Assembly (NCBI RefSeq): GCF_000834655.1 | Contig: NZ_JXQQ01000054.1 | Coordinates: 1-50,374, forward strand | From: Variovorax paradoxus | Lineage (GTDB): Bacteria; Pseudomonadota; Gammaproteobacteria; Burkholderiales; Burkholderiaceae_C | DNA: 50,374 nt | Direction of reading: 5' to 3' | In this document: one piece after another, positions 8,898 to 18,152 of the stretch | How positions within the stretch are numbered: position 1 is the first letter of the stretch | Layout of the letters: each line of letters opens with the position of its first letter | The notes under the pieces: model-generated | The model's input: the letters and a program-made list of their open reading frames with translations, nothing else | What the model was told of the DNA's origin: nothing | The model's database searches: none | Position numbers and translations under genes: made by a program

Positions 8898-11528
8898 ATG
8901 AACCCCAGCTACAAACCCAGCGACGTCGAGTCCGCTGCCCAGGCGCAATGGAGCGCCGCCGATGCCTACCGCGTCACCGAGGACGCGAGCCGCAAGAAGT
9001 ACTACGCCTGCTCCATGCTGCCGTACCCCAGCGGCAAGCTGCACATGGGCCATGTGCGCAACTACACCATCAACGACATGCTCACGCGCTACCTGCGCAT
9101 GAGCGGCTACAACGTGCTGATGCCCATGGGCTGGGACGCCTTCGGCCTGCCGGCGGAAAACGCGGCGCTGAAGAACGGCGTGCCACCGGCCAAGTGGACC
9201 TACGAGAACATCGACTACATGCGCGGCCAGCTCCAGGCCATGGGCCTGGCGATCGACTGGAGCCGCGAGATCGCCACCTGCGATCCGAGCTACTACAAGT
9301 GGAACCAGTGGCTGTTCCTGAAGATGCTCGAGAAGGGCATTGCCTACCGCAAGACCCAGGTCGTGAACTGGGACCCGGTCGACCAGACCGTGCTGGCCAA
9401 CGAGCAGGTGATCGACGGCAAGGGCTGGCGCACCGGCGCCACGGTCGAGCGCCGCGAGATCCCGGGTTACTACCTGAAGATCAGCGACTACGCCCAGGAA
9501 CTGCTCGAGCACACCCAGCACAAGCTGCCGGGCTGGCCCGAGCGCGTGAAGCTCATGCAGGAAAACTGGATCGGCAAGAGCGAGGGCGTGCGCTTCGCCT
9601 TCACCCATGACATCCAGGGTGCCGACGGCAAGCTGATCCAGGACGGCCGCATGTACGTGTTCACCACGCGTGCCGACACGATCATGGGCGTGACCTTCTG
9701 CGCCGTGGCGCCGGAGCATCCGCTGGCTGCGCACGCGGCCACGCTCGATCCGAAGGTCGCGGCCTTCATCGAGGAGTGCAAGAACGGCGGCACCACCGAA
9801 GCCGAGCTCGCCACGCAGGAGAAGAAGGGCGTGCCCACGGGCCTGACCGTCACGCACCCGATCACCGACGAGCAGGTGCCGGTGTGGGTGGGCAACTACG
9901 TGCTCATCGGCTATGGCGATGGCGCCGTGATGGGCGTGCCCGCGCACGACGAGCGCGACTTCGCCTTCGCCAACAAGTACGGCATCGAGATCATCCAGGT
10001 CGTGCTGGTCGATGACGAGCCGCACTTCGACTATCACAAGTGGCAGGACTGGTACGGCGACAAGCAGCGCGGCGTGACCATCAACTCCGACAACTTCAGC
10101 GGCATGACCTACAAGGAGGCCGTGGCCGCCGTGGCGCATGCGCTGGGCCAGAAGGGCCTGGGCGAGCTGCAGACCACGTGGCGCCTGCGCGACTGGGGCG
10201 TGAGCCGCCAGCGCTACTGGGGCACGCCGATCCCGATCATCCATTGCGACGAGCACGGCGCGGTGCCGGTCCCCGAGAAGGACCTGCCCGTGGTACTGCC
10301 CACCGACTGCGTGCCCGACGGCTCGGGCAACCCGCTGAACAAGCACGAAGGCTTCCATGCCGGCGTGGTGTGCCCGGTCTGCGGCAAGGCCGCGCGGCGC
10401 GAGACGGACACGATGGACACCTTCGTGGATTCGTCGTGGTACTTCATGCGCTATTGCGACCCGAAGAACGACCAGGCGATGGTCGCCGAGGGCGCCGACT
10501 ACTGGATGCCGATGGACCAGTACATCGGCGGCATCGAGCACGCGATTCTTCATTTGCTGTACGCGCGCTTCTGGACCAAGGTGATGCGCGACCTGGGCCT
10601 GGTGAAGGCCGACGAGCCCTTCAGCAAGCTGCTCACGCAGGGGATGGTGCTCAACCACATCTTCTACAAGCGCAGCGAGAAGGGCGGCAAGGACTACTTC
10701 CCGCCTTCGGAAGTCACGCCGGTGCTCGACGCGCAGGGCCGCATCGTCGGCGGCACCACGGCCGACGGCACGAAGGTCGAGTACGGCGGCGTCGGCAAGA
10801 TGGGCAAGAGCGAGCGCAACGGCGTCGACCCGCAGGACCTGATCGAGAAATACGGCGCCGACACCGCGCGCCTGTACACCATGTTCACCGCACCGCCCGA
10901 AGCCACGCTCGAGTGGAACGACGCTGCCGTCGAAGGCAGCTACCGGTTCCTGCGCCGGGTGTGGAACTTCGGCGTGGCGCAGGCGGACGTGGCGCCGGCC
11001 AAGGCGGGCGCACAGGCGTTCGGCAAGGCCGCGCAGGCGCTGCGCCGCGAGGTGCACACGGTGCTGCGCCAGGTCGACTACGACTACCAGCGCATGCAAT
11101 ACAACACGGTGGTGTCGGGTGCGATGAAGCTCCTGAACGCGCTCGAAGGCTTCAAGCCCGACGGCAGCGCGGGCGATGCGGCCGCTGTGCGCGAGGGCTT
11201 CGGCATCCTCCTGCGCTGCCTGTACCCCGCCACTCCGCACATCGCCCAGCAGCTCTGGAGCGAACTGGGCTACGACAAGGACCTGGGCGGCCTGCTCGAT
11301 GCGGCCTGGCCGACGGTCGACGTCCAGGCGCTGGTGCAGGACGAGATCGAGCTCATGCTGCAGGTCAACGGCAAGCTGCGCGGCAAGCTGCTGGTGCCGG
11401 CTGGCGCCTCCAAGGAGGAGATCGAGAAGCTCGCGCTCGCCTGCGACGACTTCGTCGCCTTCGCCGAGGGCGCGCCGCCCAAGCGCGTGATCGTGGTTCC
11501 CGGCCGTCTGGTCAACGTGGTCCTTTGA
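8898..11528 (+). CDS. leuS: Leucyl-tRNA synthetase
   Basis: This class I aminoacyl-tRNA synthetase charges tRNA-Leu. The 876-residue length is normal. The HIGH-type motif is HMGH in YPSGKLHMGHVRNY (about residues 42-55). The editing insertion with the T-rich motif follows (FTTRADTIMGVT), then the catalytic WGTPIPIIH segment. The second signature is KMGKS at residues 634-638, where the common KMSKS has Gly for the first Ser. A possible -10 element, GATAAT at 8849-8854, lies upstream without a clear -35. It heads a compact plus-strand group with lptE, holA and proA. Confidence 0.97.
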   Translation: MNPSYKPSDVESAAQAQWSAADAYRVTEDASRKKYYACSMLPYPSGKLHMGHVRNYTINDMLTRYLRMSGYNVLMPMGWDAFGLPAENAALKNGVPPAKWTYENIDYMRGQLQAMGLAIDWSREIATCDPSYYKWNQWLFLKMLEKGIAYRKTQVVNWDPVDQTVLANEQVIDGKGWRTGATVERREIPGYYLKISDYAQELLEHTQHKLPGWPERVKLMQENWIGKSEGVRFAFTHDIQGADGKLIQDGRMYVFTTRADTIMGVTFCAVAPEHPLAAHAATLDPKVAAFIEECKNGGTTEAELATQEKKGVPTGLTVTHPITDEQVPVWVGNYVLIGYGDGAVMGVPAHDERDFAFANKYGIEIIQVVLVDDEPHFDYHKWQDWYGDKQRGVTINSDNFSGMTYKEAVAAVAHALGQKGLGELQTTWRLRDWGVSRQRYWGTPIPIIHCDEHGAVPVPEKDLPVVLPTDCVPDGSGNPLNKHEGFHAGVVCPVCGKAARRETDTMDTFVDSSWYFMRYCDPKNDQAMVAEGADYWMPMDQYIGGIEHAILHLLYARFWTKVMRDLGLVKADEPFSKLLTQGMVLNHIFYKRSEKGGKDYFPPSEVTPVLDAQGRIVGGTTADGTKVEYGGVGKMGKSERNGVDPQDLIEKYGADTARLYTMFTAPPEATLEWNDAAVEGSYRFLRRVWNFGVAQADVAPAKAGAQAFGKAAQALRREVHTVLRQVDYDYQRMQYNTVVSGAMKLLNALEGFKPDGSAGDAAAVREGFGILLRCLYPATPHIAQQLWSELGYDKDLGGLLDAAWPTVDVQALVQDEIELMLQVNGKLRGKLLVPAGASKEEIEKLALACDDFVAFAEGAPPKRVIVVPGRLVNVVL

Positions 11529-11539
11529 ACGATAGAAGC

Positions 11540-12061
11540 ATGAACAAACGCAATGCCTCGCTGCCGCGCCGCGGCTTTCTTCTCGGCCTGGCCGCCGTGG
11601 GTGCCAGCATGGGCCTGGCCGGCTGCGGCTTCGAGCTTCGCAAGGCGCCGGTCTTCGCGTTCAAGACGCTGTCGGTCGAGGGCAATTCCGCGCTGATCAA
11701 CCAGGTGCGGCGCGAACTGCGCGCGGCCGGCACGGTGACGCTGGTGCCCAAGGAAGACGCCAGTACCGCAGACGCGGTGCTGGTGGTCCTTGGCGAAGAC
11801 CGCGACCGGTTCGTGATCTCGACCAATTCGGCCGGCGCGCTGCGCGAGCTGCAGTTGCGCCTGCGCATGCGCTTCAGCCTGAAGACGCCGGGCGGCAAGG
11901 AGCTGCTCTCGGCTTCCGAGGTGTCGCAGACGCGCGACCTGAGCTTCAACGAGACCAACGCGCTCGCCAAGGAAGGCGAGGCCGAGCTTCTGTTCCGCGA
12001 CATGCAGTCGGACATCGCGCAGCAGCTGATACGGCGCCTGGCGGCCGTCAAGGAACTCTAG
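11540..12061 (+). CDS. lptE: LPS-assembly lipoprotein LptE
   Basis: LptE plugs the outer-membrane LptD barrel and helps deliver lipopolysaccharide to the cell surface. The 173-residue precursor has a lipoprotein signal ending in the lipobox LAGC with the lipidated Cys29, followed by GFELRKAP, the start typical of LptE/RlpB. Two Arg residues before the hydrophobic core are followed by GFLLG, a feature sometimes seen in Tat signals, but Sec/Lol export is expected for this family. The start ATG lies 11 bp after leuS, and holA begins 25 bp after its stop. The leuS-lptE-holA order is the usual one in proteobacteria. Confidence 0.93.
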   Translation: MNKRNASLPRRGFLLGLAAVGASMGLAGCGFELRKAPVFAFKTLSVEGNSALINQVRRELRAAGTVTLVPKEDASTADAVLVVLGEDRDRFVISTNSAGALRELQLRLRMRFSLKTPGGKELLSASEVSQTRDLSFNETNALAKEGEAELLFRDMQSDIAQQLIRRLAAVKEL

Positions 12062-12086
12062 GCGCCCGCGCCGCATCGTTTTTTCC

Positions 12087-13160
12087 ATGCAACTTGCCAG
12101 CGCCCAACTCGGGGCCCACCTGCAAAAGGGGCTCAAGCCGCTCTACACGATCCACGGCGACGAGCCGCTGCTCGCGCAGGAAGCGGCGGACGCCATCCGC
12201 GCCGCCGCGCGCACGCAGGGCTACACCGAGCGCAGCTCGTACACCGTGGCCGGCGCGCACTTCGACTGGAGCGCGGTGCTGGCGGCGGGCGGTTCGCTCT
12301 CGCTCTTCGCCGACAAGCAGATCGTGGAAATCCGCATTCCCTCGGGCAAGCCCGGCAAGGATGGCAGCACCGCCCTGCAGCAGCTGGCCGAGGCCGCGCC
12401 CGGCAACGACAGCATGCTCACGCTGGTGATGCTGCCGCGCCTGGACAAGGCCACGCGCACCGGCGCCTGGTTCTCGGCGCTGGAGAACAACGGCGTGAGC
12501 CTGCAGGTCGACCCGATCGAGCGCGCCGCGCTGCCGCAGTGGATCGCGCAACGCCTCGGTTTGCAGGGCCAGCGCGTGATGCCGGGCGACGAAGGCCAGC
12601 GCACGCTGCAGTTCTTTGCCGACCGGGTCGAGGGCAACCTCCTGGCCGCGCACCAGGAAATCCAGAAGCTCGCGCTGCTGCATCCGGCGGGCGAACTGAG
12701 CTGGGAGCAGGTCGAAGGCGCGGTCAACAACGTGGCGCGCTACGACGTGTTCAAGCTCTCCGAAGCGGTGCTCGCGGGCAACCCTCAGCGCGTGGCGCGC
12801 ATGCTCGACGGCCTGCAGGCCGAGGGCGAGGCCGAGGTGCTGGTGCATTACACGATCGCCGAGGACATCCGCGCGTTGAAGCGCGTGAAAGACGCCATGG
12901 CCGCCGGCCGCCCGCTGCCGATGGCCCTGCGCGAGAACCGCATCTGGGGACCGCGCGAGCGCGCCTTCGAGCGCGTGCTGCCGCGGCTGGACGACCGCAT
13001 GCTGGCGCGCCTGCTGCGCGCAGCCCACCTGGTGGACGGCATCTGCAAGGGCCTGAAGCAGCCCGACTGGCCCGCGAGCGGCTGGCAGGCGCTGCAGCGG
13101 CTGGCGCTGATGCTGTGCCGCGCGTGCAGCAGTGCGCCGGCGGCCGCGCGCCGCGCCTGA
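12087..13160 (+). CDS. holA: DNA polymerase III subunit delta
   Basis: This is the clamp-loader wrench subunit that opens the beta sliding clamp. The 357-residue product begins with MQLASAQLGAHLQKGLKPLY followed by TIHGDEPLLAQEAADAIR, the usual start of HolA. The N-terminal region is the AAA+-like fold without a functional Walker A, and the C-terminal collar helices include DVFKLSEAVLAGNPQRVARM. It follows lptE in the conserved order, and proA begins 68 bp downstream. Confidence 0.94.
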   Translation: MQLASAQLGAHLQKGLKPLYTIHGDEPLLAQEAADAIRAAARTQGYTERSSYTVAGAHFDWSAVLAAGGSLSLFADKQIVEIRIPSGKPGKDGSTALQQLAEAAPGNDSMLTLVMLPRLDKATRTGAWFSALENNGVSLQVDPIERAALPQWIAQRLGLQGQRVMPGDEGQRTLQFFADRVEGNLLAAHQEIQKLALLHPAGELSWEQVEGAVNNVARYDVFKLSEAVLAGNPQRVARMLDGLQAEGEAEVLVHYTIAEDIRALKRVKDAMAAGRPLPMALRENRIWGPRERAFERVLPRLDDRMLARLLRAAHLVDGICKGLKQPDWPASGWQALQRLALMLCRACSSAPAAARRA

Positions 13161-13228
13161 TTTGATGGCTCCAGGCACCAAAAGGCCTGTGTAAGCCGGG
13201 CCACAGGTCCGCGTGGGAAAATGCCGAC

Positions 13229-14521
13229 ATGAATGCGTTCAACGTCAGCGAGCACATGCAGGCCCTCGGGCTGCAGGCAAAGACCGCTGCTTTCCTCATG
13301 GCCCGTGCGGATGCAGCTACCAAAAACATAGCACTGAAGGCGCTCGCGCGGCGCCTGCGCGAAGCCGGCCCGGTGCTGGCGGTTGCCAATCAGAAGGACC
13401 TGGAACGCGCGACCGCCGCCGGCCTCTCCGCCCCGATGGTCGACCGCCTCAAGCTCACCCCGAAGGTCATCGAAACCGTGGCCCTGGGCTGCGAGCAGCT
13501 CGCCGGCATGGCCGACGTGATCGGCGAAATCATCGGCATGAAGCAGCAACCCAGCGGCATCCGCGTGGGCCAGATGCGGGTGCCGATCGGCGTGTTCGGC
13601 ATGATCTTCGAGAGCCGCCCCAACGTGACCATCGAGGCCGCGAGCCTGGCGATCAAGAGCGGCAACGCGGCCATCCTGCGCGGCGGCTCGGAAGCCATCG
13701 AGTCGAACAAGGCGCTGGCGCTGCTGGTGGCCGAGGCGCTGGCCGAAGCGGGCCTGCCCGTCGAGGCGGTGCAGCTGGTGCAGACCACCGACCGCGAGGC
13801 CGTGGGCCAACTCATCGCCATGCCCGAATTCGTGGACGTGATCATTCCGCGCGGCGGCAAGGGGCTGATCGAGCGCATCAGCCGCGACGCCAAGGTGCCG
13901 GTCATCAAGCACCTGGACGGCAACTGCCACGTCTACGTGGACGACACGGCCGAGTTCGGCATGGCGCTGCGCATCGTGGACAACGCCAAGACCCAGAAGT
14001 ACAGCCCCTGCAATGCCGCCGAAGGCTTGCTGGTGTCCGAAGTGGTGGCCGAGGATTTCCTGCCGCAGATTGCCGCCATCTTTGCCGCCAAGGGCGTGGA
14101 AATGCGCTGCGACCCGGCCGCGGCGCAGATCCTGCGGGCCAGCGGCGCTGCCGATCCGGCCGCCAAGGTGGTTGATGCGGTCGAGTCCGACTGGTCCGAG
14201 GAATACCTGGCCGCCGTGATCAGCATCAAGGTCGTGGCCGGCGTCGATGAGGCGATTGCGCACATCAACCGCTATTCGAGCCACCACACCGACGCCATCG
14301 TCACGCGCGACCATGTGCATGCGCAGCGGTTCCTCCGCGAGGTCGATTCGGCCAGCGTCATGGTCAATGCGAGCACCCGCTTCGCCGATGGTTTCGAGTT
14401 CGGCCTGGGCGCCGAAATCGGCATCAGCACCGACAAGTTCCACGCCCGCGGCCCCGTCGGCATCGAAGGGCTGACCTCGCTCAAGTACGTGGTGCTCGGC
14501 CAGGGCGAAGTGCGAAGCTGA
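13229..14521 (+). CDS. proA: Glutamate-5-semialdehyde dehydrogenase (gamma-glutamyl phosphate reductase)
   Basis: ProA is the second step of proline synthesis: it reduces gamma-glutamyl phosphate to glutamate-5-semialdehyde with NADPH. The 430-residue length is standard. The catalytic thiol is Cys261 in KYSPCNAAEGLLV. Other family signatures are PIGVFGMIFESRPNVT and VIKHLDGNCHVYVD. The start ATG at 13229 gives MNAFNVSEHMQALGL, and the 68-bp spacer after holA could hold its own promoter. The downstream region up to gshA is non-coding and structured. Confidence 0.97.
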   Translation: MNAFNVSEHMQALGLQAKTAAFLMARADAATKNIALKALARRLREAGPVLAVANQKDLERATAAGLSAPMVDRLKLTPKVIETVALGCEQLAGMADVIGEIIGMKQQPSGIRVGQMRVPIGVFGMIFESRPNVTIEAASLAIKSGNAAILRGGSEAIESNKALALLVAEALAEAGLPVEAVQLVQTTDREAVGQLIAMPEFVDVIIPRGGKGLIERISRDAKVPVIKHLDGNCHVYVDDTAEFGMALRIVDNAKTQKYSPCNAAEGLLVSEVVAEDFLPQIAAIFAAKGVEMRCDPAAAQILRASGAADPAAKVVDAVESDWSEEYLAAVISIKVVAGVDEAIAHINRYSSHHTDAIVTRDHVHAQRFLREVDSASVMVNASTRFADGFEFGLGAEIGISTDKFHARGPVGIEGLTSLKYVVLGQGEVRS

Positions 14522-14546
14522 TGTGTGCTGCTCCCGCGGTCTTGTC

Positions 14547-14576
14547 ATTGGGGCATGTACCCCCAATTCCTACAAT
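14547..14576 (+). promoter_or_regulatory. Hairpin after proA and possible gshA promoter
   Basis: A perfect 7-bp stem ATTGGGG/CCCCAAT spans 14547-14567, 25 bp after the proA stop. It has no run of T, so it is a weak terminator candidate. The same stretch can be read as a promoter: TTGGGG at 14548-14553 as a poor -35, a 17-bp spacer, and TACAAT at 14571-14576 as a good -10. Transcription would then begin near 14582, at the edge of the palindromic element at 14592-14751. Both readings are inference. Confidence 0.35.
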
Positions 14577-14580
14577 TCCG

Positions 14581-14751
14581 CTCAACCTCTGAGAGGCTGA
14601 GAGGCAATCCGACATGACGGCTCATCCCCCGCAAATGGCCCACTCTGCGTTGCAAATGCTCGCCGTAGCCCGAGCTATGGCTGTGCTTTGCGCCTTGATC
14701 GGGCCCATTTGCCGGGGCTGCTCGATCACGCCGAATTGCCTCTCAACCTCT
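14581..14751. repeat. Long imperfect palindrome upstream of gshA (MITE-like or structured leader)
   Basis: From 14592 to 14751 the sequence folds back on itself around 14671.5. The outer arms AGAGGCTGAGAGGCAAT (14592-14608) and ATTGCCTCTCAACCTCT (14735-14751) pair at 16 of 17 positions. Inner arms at about 14627-14641 and 14701-14717 pair over about 15 bp with two one-base bulges. The apical stem GTAGC/GCTAT (14665-14678) closes a CCGA loop. The sequence CTCAACCTCT occurs as a direct repeat at 14581-14590 and 14742-14751, so the left arm could instead pair with its immediate upstream neighbour. A 63-codon open frame across it is judged a by-product. Confidence 0.7.
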
Positions 14752-14777
14752 AAGTACAAATTGAAGAAGGCCGCCGC

Positions 14778-16094
14778 ATGGTTCCGCATCTCGTCACCGC
14801 CCTGACCGGCCCGATCAACGAATTGGAGCAGCGGGTGCTCGACTCGATGCCCGCCATCGAGCGCTGGTTCCGCCTCGAATGGATGGAGCACACGCCGCCG
14901 TTCTACAGTTCGGTCGACATCCGCAACGCGGGCTTCAAGCTCGCACCGGTGGACACCAATCTCTTCCCGGGTGGCTGGAACAACCTGACGAAGGAGATGC
15001 TGCCGCTGGCCGTGCAGGCCGCCCAGGCCGCCATTGAAAAGATCTGTCCGGAAGCGCGCAACCTGCTCGTCATTCCGGAAAATCACTCCAAGAACACGTT
15101 TTATCTCGCCAACATCGCGCAACTTGTGCGCATCTTCCACATGGCGGGTCTGAACGTGCGAATCGGCTCGGTCGATCCTGCCATCAAGTCGTCCAAGAAG
15201 ATCGAGTTGCCCAACGGCGAGACCGTGACGCTAGAGCCCGTGGTGCGCAGCAAGCGCCGGTTGGGGCTGAAGAACTTCGATCCCTGCACGATTTTGCTCA
15301 ACAACGAGCTATCTGCAGGAACGCCGGGCATCCTCGAGGATCTTCACGAGCAATACCTGCTCCCGCCGCTGCACGCGGGCTGGTCGGTTCGTCGCAAGAG
15401 CAACCACCTGCACAGCTATGAAGAGCTCTCCAAGCGCTTGGGGAAGCTCCTGGGCATCGACCCCTGGCTGATCAACCCGATCTACGCGCGCGCCGAAGGC
15501 GTGGACATCGCCGAGGGCCGCGGCATCGACGTGCTCACCAGCCATGTGGACGCGGTGCTCACCAAGGTGCGCCGCAAGTACAAGGAATACGGCATCAACG
15601 AAAAGCCGTTCGTGGTCGTCAAGGGCGGCCACAGCGGCAGCGGCAGCCCGGGCGTGGTGACGGTGCGCGATGCCAAGGAAGTCGAGGCGCTGATCGGCAA
15701 GTCGCGCACCAGCACGTCCTCGGCGGCCAAGACCTCCGCCGGGCGCGACCTGCGCGAACCCACCGAATTGATCGTCCAGGAAGGCGTGCTGACCAACGAG
15801 CGCGTGCACAACGGCGTGGCCGAGCCGGTCGTCTACATGATGGACCGCTACGTGGTCGGCGGCTTCTACCGGGTGCATGCCGAGCAGGCGGCCGACGAGA
15901 ACCTGAAGCTGCCGGGCGCGAGCTACGTGCCGCTGGCGTTCTCGGAAAGCACCCACATGCCCCAACCCGGTGCCAAGCCCGGCGCGAGCGCCCCGAACCG
16001 TTTCTACATGTATGGCGTGGTCGGCCGCCTGGCCATGGTCGCGGCCAGTTACGAGATGGAAGCGACCGACCCGGACGCCGAAATCTACGAATGA
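14778..16094 (+). CDS. gshA: Glutamate--cysteine ligase, proteobacterial GshA type
   Basis: GshA joins glutamate and cysteine with ATP in the first step of glutathione synthesis. The 438-residue protein belongs to the group first noted in acidithiobacilli and common in betaproteobacteria (TIGR02049-like), not the E. coli GshA family. Landmarks are PVDTNLFPGGWNNL, NLLVIPENHSKNTFY, VVKGGHSGSGSPGVVTV and YMMDRYVVGGFYRVH. The ATG at 14778 is preceded by AAGAAGG as a ribosome site. It lies behind the long palindrome described at 14581-14751 and is followed by kup after 87 bp. Its pathway partner gshB is more than 10 kb downstream. Confidence 0.95.
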   Translation: MVPHLVTALTGPINELEQRVLDSMPAIERWFRLEWMEHTPPFYSSVDIRNAGFKLAPVDTNLFPGGWNNLTKEMLPLAVQAAQAAIEKICPEARNLLVIPENHSKNTFYLANIAQLVRIFHMAGLNVRIGSVDPAIKSSKKIELPNGETVTLEPVVRSKRRLGLKNFDPCTILLNNELSAGTPGILEDLHEQYLLPPLHAGWSVRRKSNHLHSYEELSKRLGKLLGIDPWLINPIYARAEGVDIAEGRGIDVLTSHVDAVLTKVRRKYKEYGINEKPFVVVKGGHSGSGSPGVVTVRDAKEVEALIGKSRTSTSSAAKTSAGRDLREPTELIVQEGVLTNERVHNGVAEPVVYMMDRYVVGGFYRVHAEQAADENLKLPGASYVPLAFSESTHMPQPGAKPGASAPNRFYMYGVVGRLAMVAASYEMEATDPDAEIYE

Positions 16095-16181
16095 TTCCCG
16101 CCGCCGGGTTGCGGCGTCACCGGGCAACGGCAAAATAGCGGCCCCACAGCAACGGAAACAAAAGGGCGGGAGGGGTGACGC

Positions 16182-18137
16182 GTGGTGGAACAAGTGTTCC
16201 GCCGCCAAGACGCCCCCTCGTGTCTGACGCGTCGATCCCCAACGGCCAGCCCTTTTCCCATCGACTTCGTGTCAGCCCCCAAATCAATCTCAGCCGGCCT
16301 GATCGTCGGCGCCATCGGCGTCGTCTATGGCGACATCGGCACCAGCGTGCTGTACGCGGTCAAGGAAGTGTTCGGCCACGGCCACGTGCCTTTCACCGTC
16401 CAGAACGTCTACGGCATCCTGTCGATGTTCTTCTGGACCCTCACCGTCATCGTCTCGATCAAGTACGTGGTGCTGGTGCTGCGCGCCGACAACGAAGGCG
16501 AGGGCGGCCTCGTCGCCATGCTCGCGCTGGCGTCCCGGGCGGTGGCCGACAGGCCGCGCCTTCGCCACGTGCTGCTGGTGATCGGCATCTTCGGCACCTC
16601 GCTCTTCTACGGCGACGGCGTCATCACGCCGGCCATCTCGGTGCTCTCGGCGGTCGAGGGCCTGGAGGTGGTGTCGCCGCACTTCAAGCACTACGTGATC
16701 CCGATCACCCTGGTCGTGCTGTTCTGCCTCTTCGCCGTGCAAAAGCGCGGCACCGCGGGCATCGGCAAGTTCTTCGGGCCGGTCACGCTGGCGTGGTTCG
16801 CGGCCATCGCGGTGCTGGGCGTGTGGCAGATCCTGCACCACCCCGAAATCGTCAAGGCGCTCAACCCCTGGTATGCGCTGAAGTTCATCTGGGACAACCC
16901 GGGCACGAGCTTCATCCTTCTGGGCGCGATGGTGCTGTGCGTGACCGGCGCCGAGGCGCTGTACGCCGACCTCGGCCACTTCGGCAAGAAGCCGATCCGC
17001 ATCGCGTGGTTCTCGGTCGTCATGCCGGCGCTGACGCTCAACTACCTCGGCCAGGGCGCGCTGCTGCTGGAGAACCCCGAGGCGGTGAAGAACCCCTTCT
17101 TCATGATGGCGCCCGAGTGGGCGCTGGTGCCGCTGGTGATGCTGGCCACGCTGTCGACGGTGATCGCCTCGCAGGCGCTCATCACCGGCGCTTTCAGCGT
17201 GACGCGCCAGGTCATCCAGCTGGGCTACCTGCCGCGCCTGAACATCGAGCACACCAGCGTGCGCACGGCCGGGCAGATCTACATTCCGCTGGTCAACTGG
17301 GGCCTCTTCGTGGCCATCGTGCTGGCGGTGGTGATGTTCCGCACCTCGAGCAGCCTGGCCGCGGCCTACGGCATCGCGGTGACCACCGACATGCTGATCA
17401 CCACGATCCTGACCTTCTTCGTGATCCGCTTCGCCTGGAAGCTGCCGCTCGCGCTGTGCATCGCGTCGACGGCGGTCTTCTTCGTGGTCGACTTCCTGTT
17501 CTTCGCCTCGAACCTGCTCAAGCTCTTCGAAGGCGGCTGGTTCCCGCTCCTGATCGGCGGCGCGGTGTTCACGCTGATGATCACCTGGAAGGAAGGCCGG
17601 CGCCTCATGGGCGAGGCGCAGCACGCCGATGCGATCGACCTGAAATCGTTTCTGGACTCCGTGTTCGTGAGCCCGCCGGCGCGCGTGGACGGCACGGCCG
17701 TGTTCCTTACCGCGGAGCCGGGAGTCGTGCCCAATGCGCTCTTGCACAACCTCAAGCACAACAAGGTGCTGCACGAGCAGAACATGTTCGTCACCGTGCG
17801 CAACCACGAGGTGCCCTGGATCCCGATGGACAAGCGCATCGAGATCGAGGCGCTCGGCCACCATTGCTGGCAGGTCATCGTGCACTACGGCTTCAAGAAC
17901 GACATCGACCTGCCGCGCGCGCTGGAGCATGCGCGCCTGCGCGGTTGCCAGCTGGAGCCGATGGCCACAAGCTACTTCCTCTCGCGCGACGTCGTGATCC
18001 CTACGCTGGGCAGCGGCATGGCGCCGTGGCGCGAGAAGCTCTTTGCGCAGATGCACCACAACGCGAGCGGCGCGGCGGCGTTCCTGGGGCTGCCGAACAA
18101 CGCGGTGGTGGAGCTGGGGTCGAAGATCGAGATTTGA
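16182..18137 (+). CDS. kup: Low-affinity potassium transport protein Kup
   Basis: Kup is an inner-membrane K+ uptake permease, usually coupled to protons. The core begins with GAIGVVYGDIGTSVLYAVKE, continues with GTSLFYGDGVITPAISVLSA, and has about 12 hydrophobic segments and a C-terminal cytoplasmic domain. The frame opens at GTG 16182 (651 residues) with a good ribosome site, GGGAGGGG, a few bases upstream. An alternative GTG at 16269 would give a 622-residue protein starting close to where E. coli Kup starts, but no ribosome site is seen there. It ends 15 bp before the convergent GntR gene. Confidence 0.93.
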   Translation: MVEQVFRRQDAPSCLTRRSPTASPFPIDFVSAPKSISAGLIVGAIGVVYGDIGTSVLYAVKEVFGHGHVPFTVQNVYGILSMFFWTLTVIVSIKYVVLVLRADNEGEGGLVAMLALASRAVADRPRLRHVLLVIGIFGTSLFYGDGVITPAISVLSAVEGLEVVSPHFKHYVIPITLVVLFCLFAVQKRGTAGIGKFFGPVTLAWFAAIAVLGVWQILHHPEIVKALNPWYALKFIWDNPGTSFILLGAMVLCVTGAEALYADLGHFGKKPIRIAWFSVVMPALTLNYLGQGALLLENPEAVKNPFFMMAPEWALVPLVMLATLSTVIASQALITGAFSVTRQVIQLGYLPRLNIEHTSVRTAGQIYIPLVNWGLFVAIVLAVVMFRTSSSLAAAYGIAVTTDMLITTILTFFVIRFAWKLPLALCIASTAVFFVVDFLFFASNLLKLFEGGWFPLLIGGAVFTLMITWKEGRRLMGEAQHADAIDLKSFLDSVFVSPPARVDGTAVFLTAEPGVVPNALLHNLKHNKVLHEQNMFVTVRNHEVPWIPMDKRIEIEALGHHCWQVIVHYGFKNDIDLPRALEHARLRGCQLEPMATSYFLSRDVVIPTLGSGMAPWREKLFAQMHHNASGAAAFLGLPNNAVVELGSKIEI

Positions 18138-18152
18138 GGGCGTTCGGGCGCG

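Noticed and set aside
8778..11240. 820-codon minus-strand open frame opposite leuS
   Set aside because: It mirrors leuS codon structure, is His/Arg/Leu-rich and has no recognisable motif. LeuRS signatures on the plus strand settle the case.
14614..14805. 63-codon open frame upstream of gshA
   Set aside because: It lies inside the long palindrome, has no good ribosome site and runs into gshA. The palindrome explains the open frame better.
16290..18059. 589-codon minus-strand frame opposite kup
   Set aside because: Its Arg/His/Asp/Gln-rich composition is typical of antisense to a membrane protein gene. Kup is certain.
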